A stretch of 5,141 bases of DNA, from NCBI GenBank assembly GCA_964524755.1, contig CAZGDR010000085.1, forward strand, positions 1 through 5,141. The letters run 5' to 3'. Of this stretch, positions 5,082 to 5,141 are shown piece by piece. Made by a program: the position numbers and the translations under genes. The stretch comes from JAQVOO01 sp964524755 (lineage in GTDB: Bacteria > Spirochaetota > Spirochaetia > Sphaerochaetales > Sphaerochaetaceae). A model generated the notes under the pieces. That model made no database searches. It was given only the letters and a program-made list of their open reading frames with translations, and was not told the origin of the DNA. Positions within the stretch are counted from its first letter, which is position 1; every line of letters begins with the position of its first letter.

Positions 5082-5141
5082 TTATTGTGGATGAAGTATT
5101 ATTTGAACTCAGCAGGTTACTATTATTGCCGATGCATGTAA

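Noticed and set aside
5091..5141. 16-codon ATG frame ending exactly at the window edge
   Set aside because: Too short, with only a poor ribosome binding site, and pointing away from the annotated gene.
1..5141. Mobile element, CRISPR array, tRNA/rRNA or defence system
   Set aside because: No transposase, integrase, direct-repeat array, cloverleaf or defence-type protein is present. All the larger proteins belong to common housekeeping or accessory families.

Overview
The window looks like an ordinary chromosomal stretch of a low-to-moderate GC Gram-positive bacterium (Bacillota). Consensus-like AGGAGG ribosome binding sites, AT-rich intergenic DNA and the protein types present fit a clostridial or Desulfitobacterium/Desulfosporosinus-like organism. 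That placement is inferred from general resemblance, not from any marker gene.

Layout, left to right. (1) Bases 1-408, + strand: the C-terminal 135 residues of an aldo/keto reductase whose start lies outside the window. (2) 419-508: two adjacent hairpins between converging genes. One is a terminator-like stem and the other is a nested inverted repeat that overlaps the end of the next gene. (3) 494-1150, - strand: a YczE-type six-helix membrane protein. (4) 1151-1563: a 413-base AT-rich gap with no convincing gene. It holds a perfect CTAGTAA/TTACTAG palindrome, a cluster of CTAG-cored sites, and a set of overlapping hairpins ending in a T-run that resembles an attenuator or a small RNA terminator. 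(5) 1564-1932, + strand: a small VOC (glyoxalase-fold) protein that keeps only one of the four usual metal ligands. (6) 2098-2301, + strand: a 67-residue two-helix membrane protein with a strong ribosome binding site. (7) 2424-3599, - strand: a 12-helix MFS transporter with its own recognisable promoter. (8) 3669-5024, - strand: a membrane-anchored HAMP-like/GAF/GGDEF diguanylate cyclase with intact catalytic and inhibitory sites and a GTG start. (9) 5025-5141: its promoter region.

The genes do not form one pathway. The only same-strand pair close enough to suggest a link is the diguanylate cyclase followed by the MFS transporter (69-base gap, - strand). The transporter has its own promoter, and I see no terminator in the gap, so read-through is possible. 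The aldo/keto reductase and the VOC protein could both handle reactive carbonyls, but nothing in the sequence shows that they are coregulated.

I found no CRISPR array, tRNA, rRNA, insertion sequence, phage gene or toxin-antitoxin pair, and no clear sign of an undescribed multi-gene system. The signals most worth following are non-coding: the possible attenuator or small RNA at 1334-1406 with its CTAG cluster, and the double-hairpin 3' end of the yczE-like gene.
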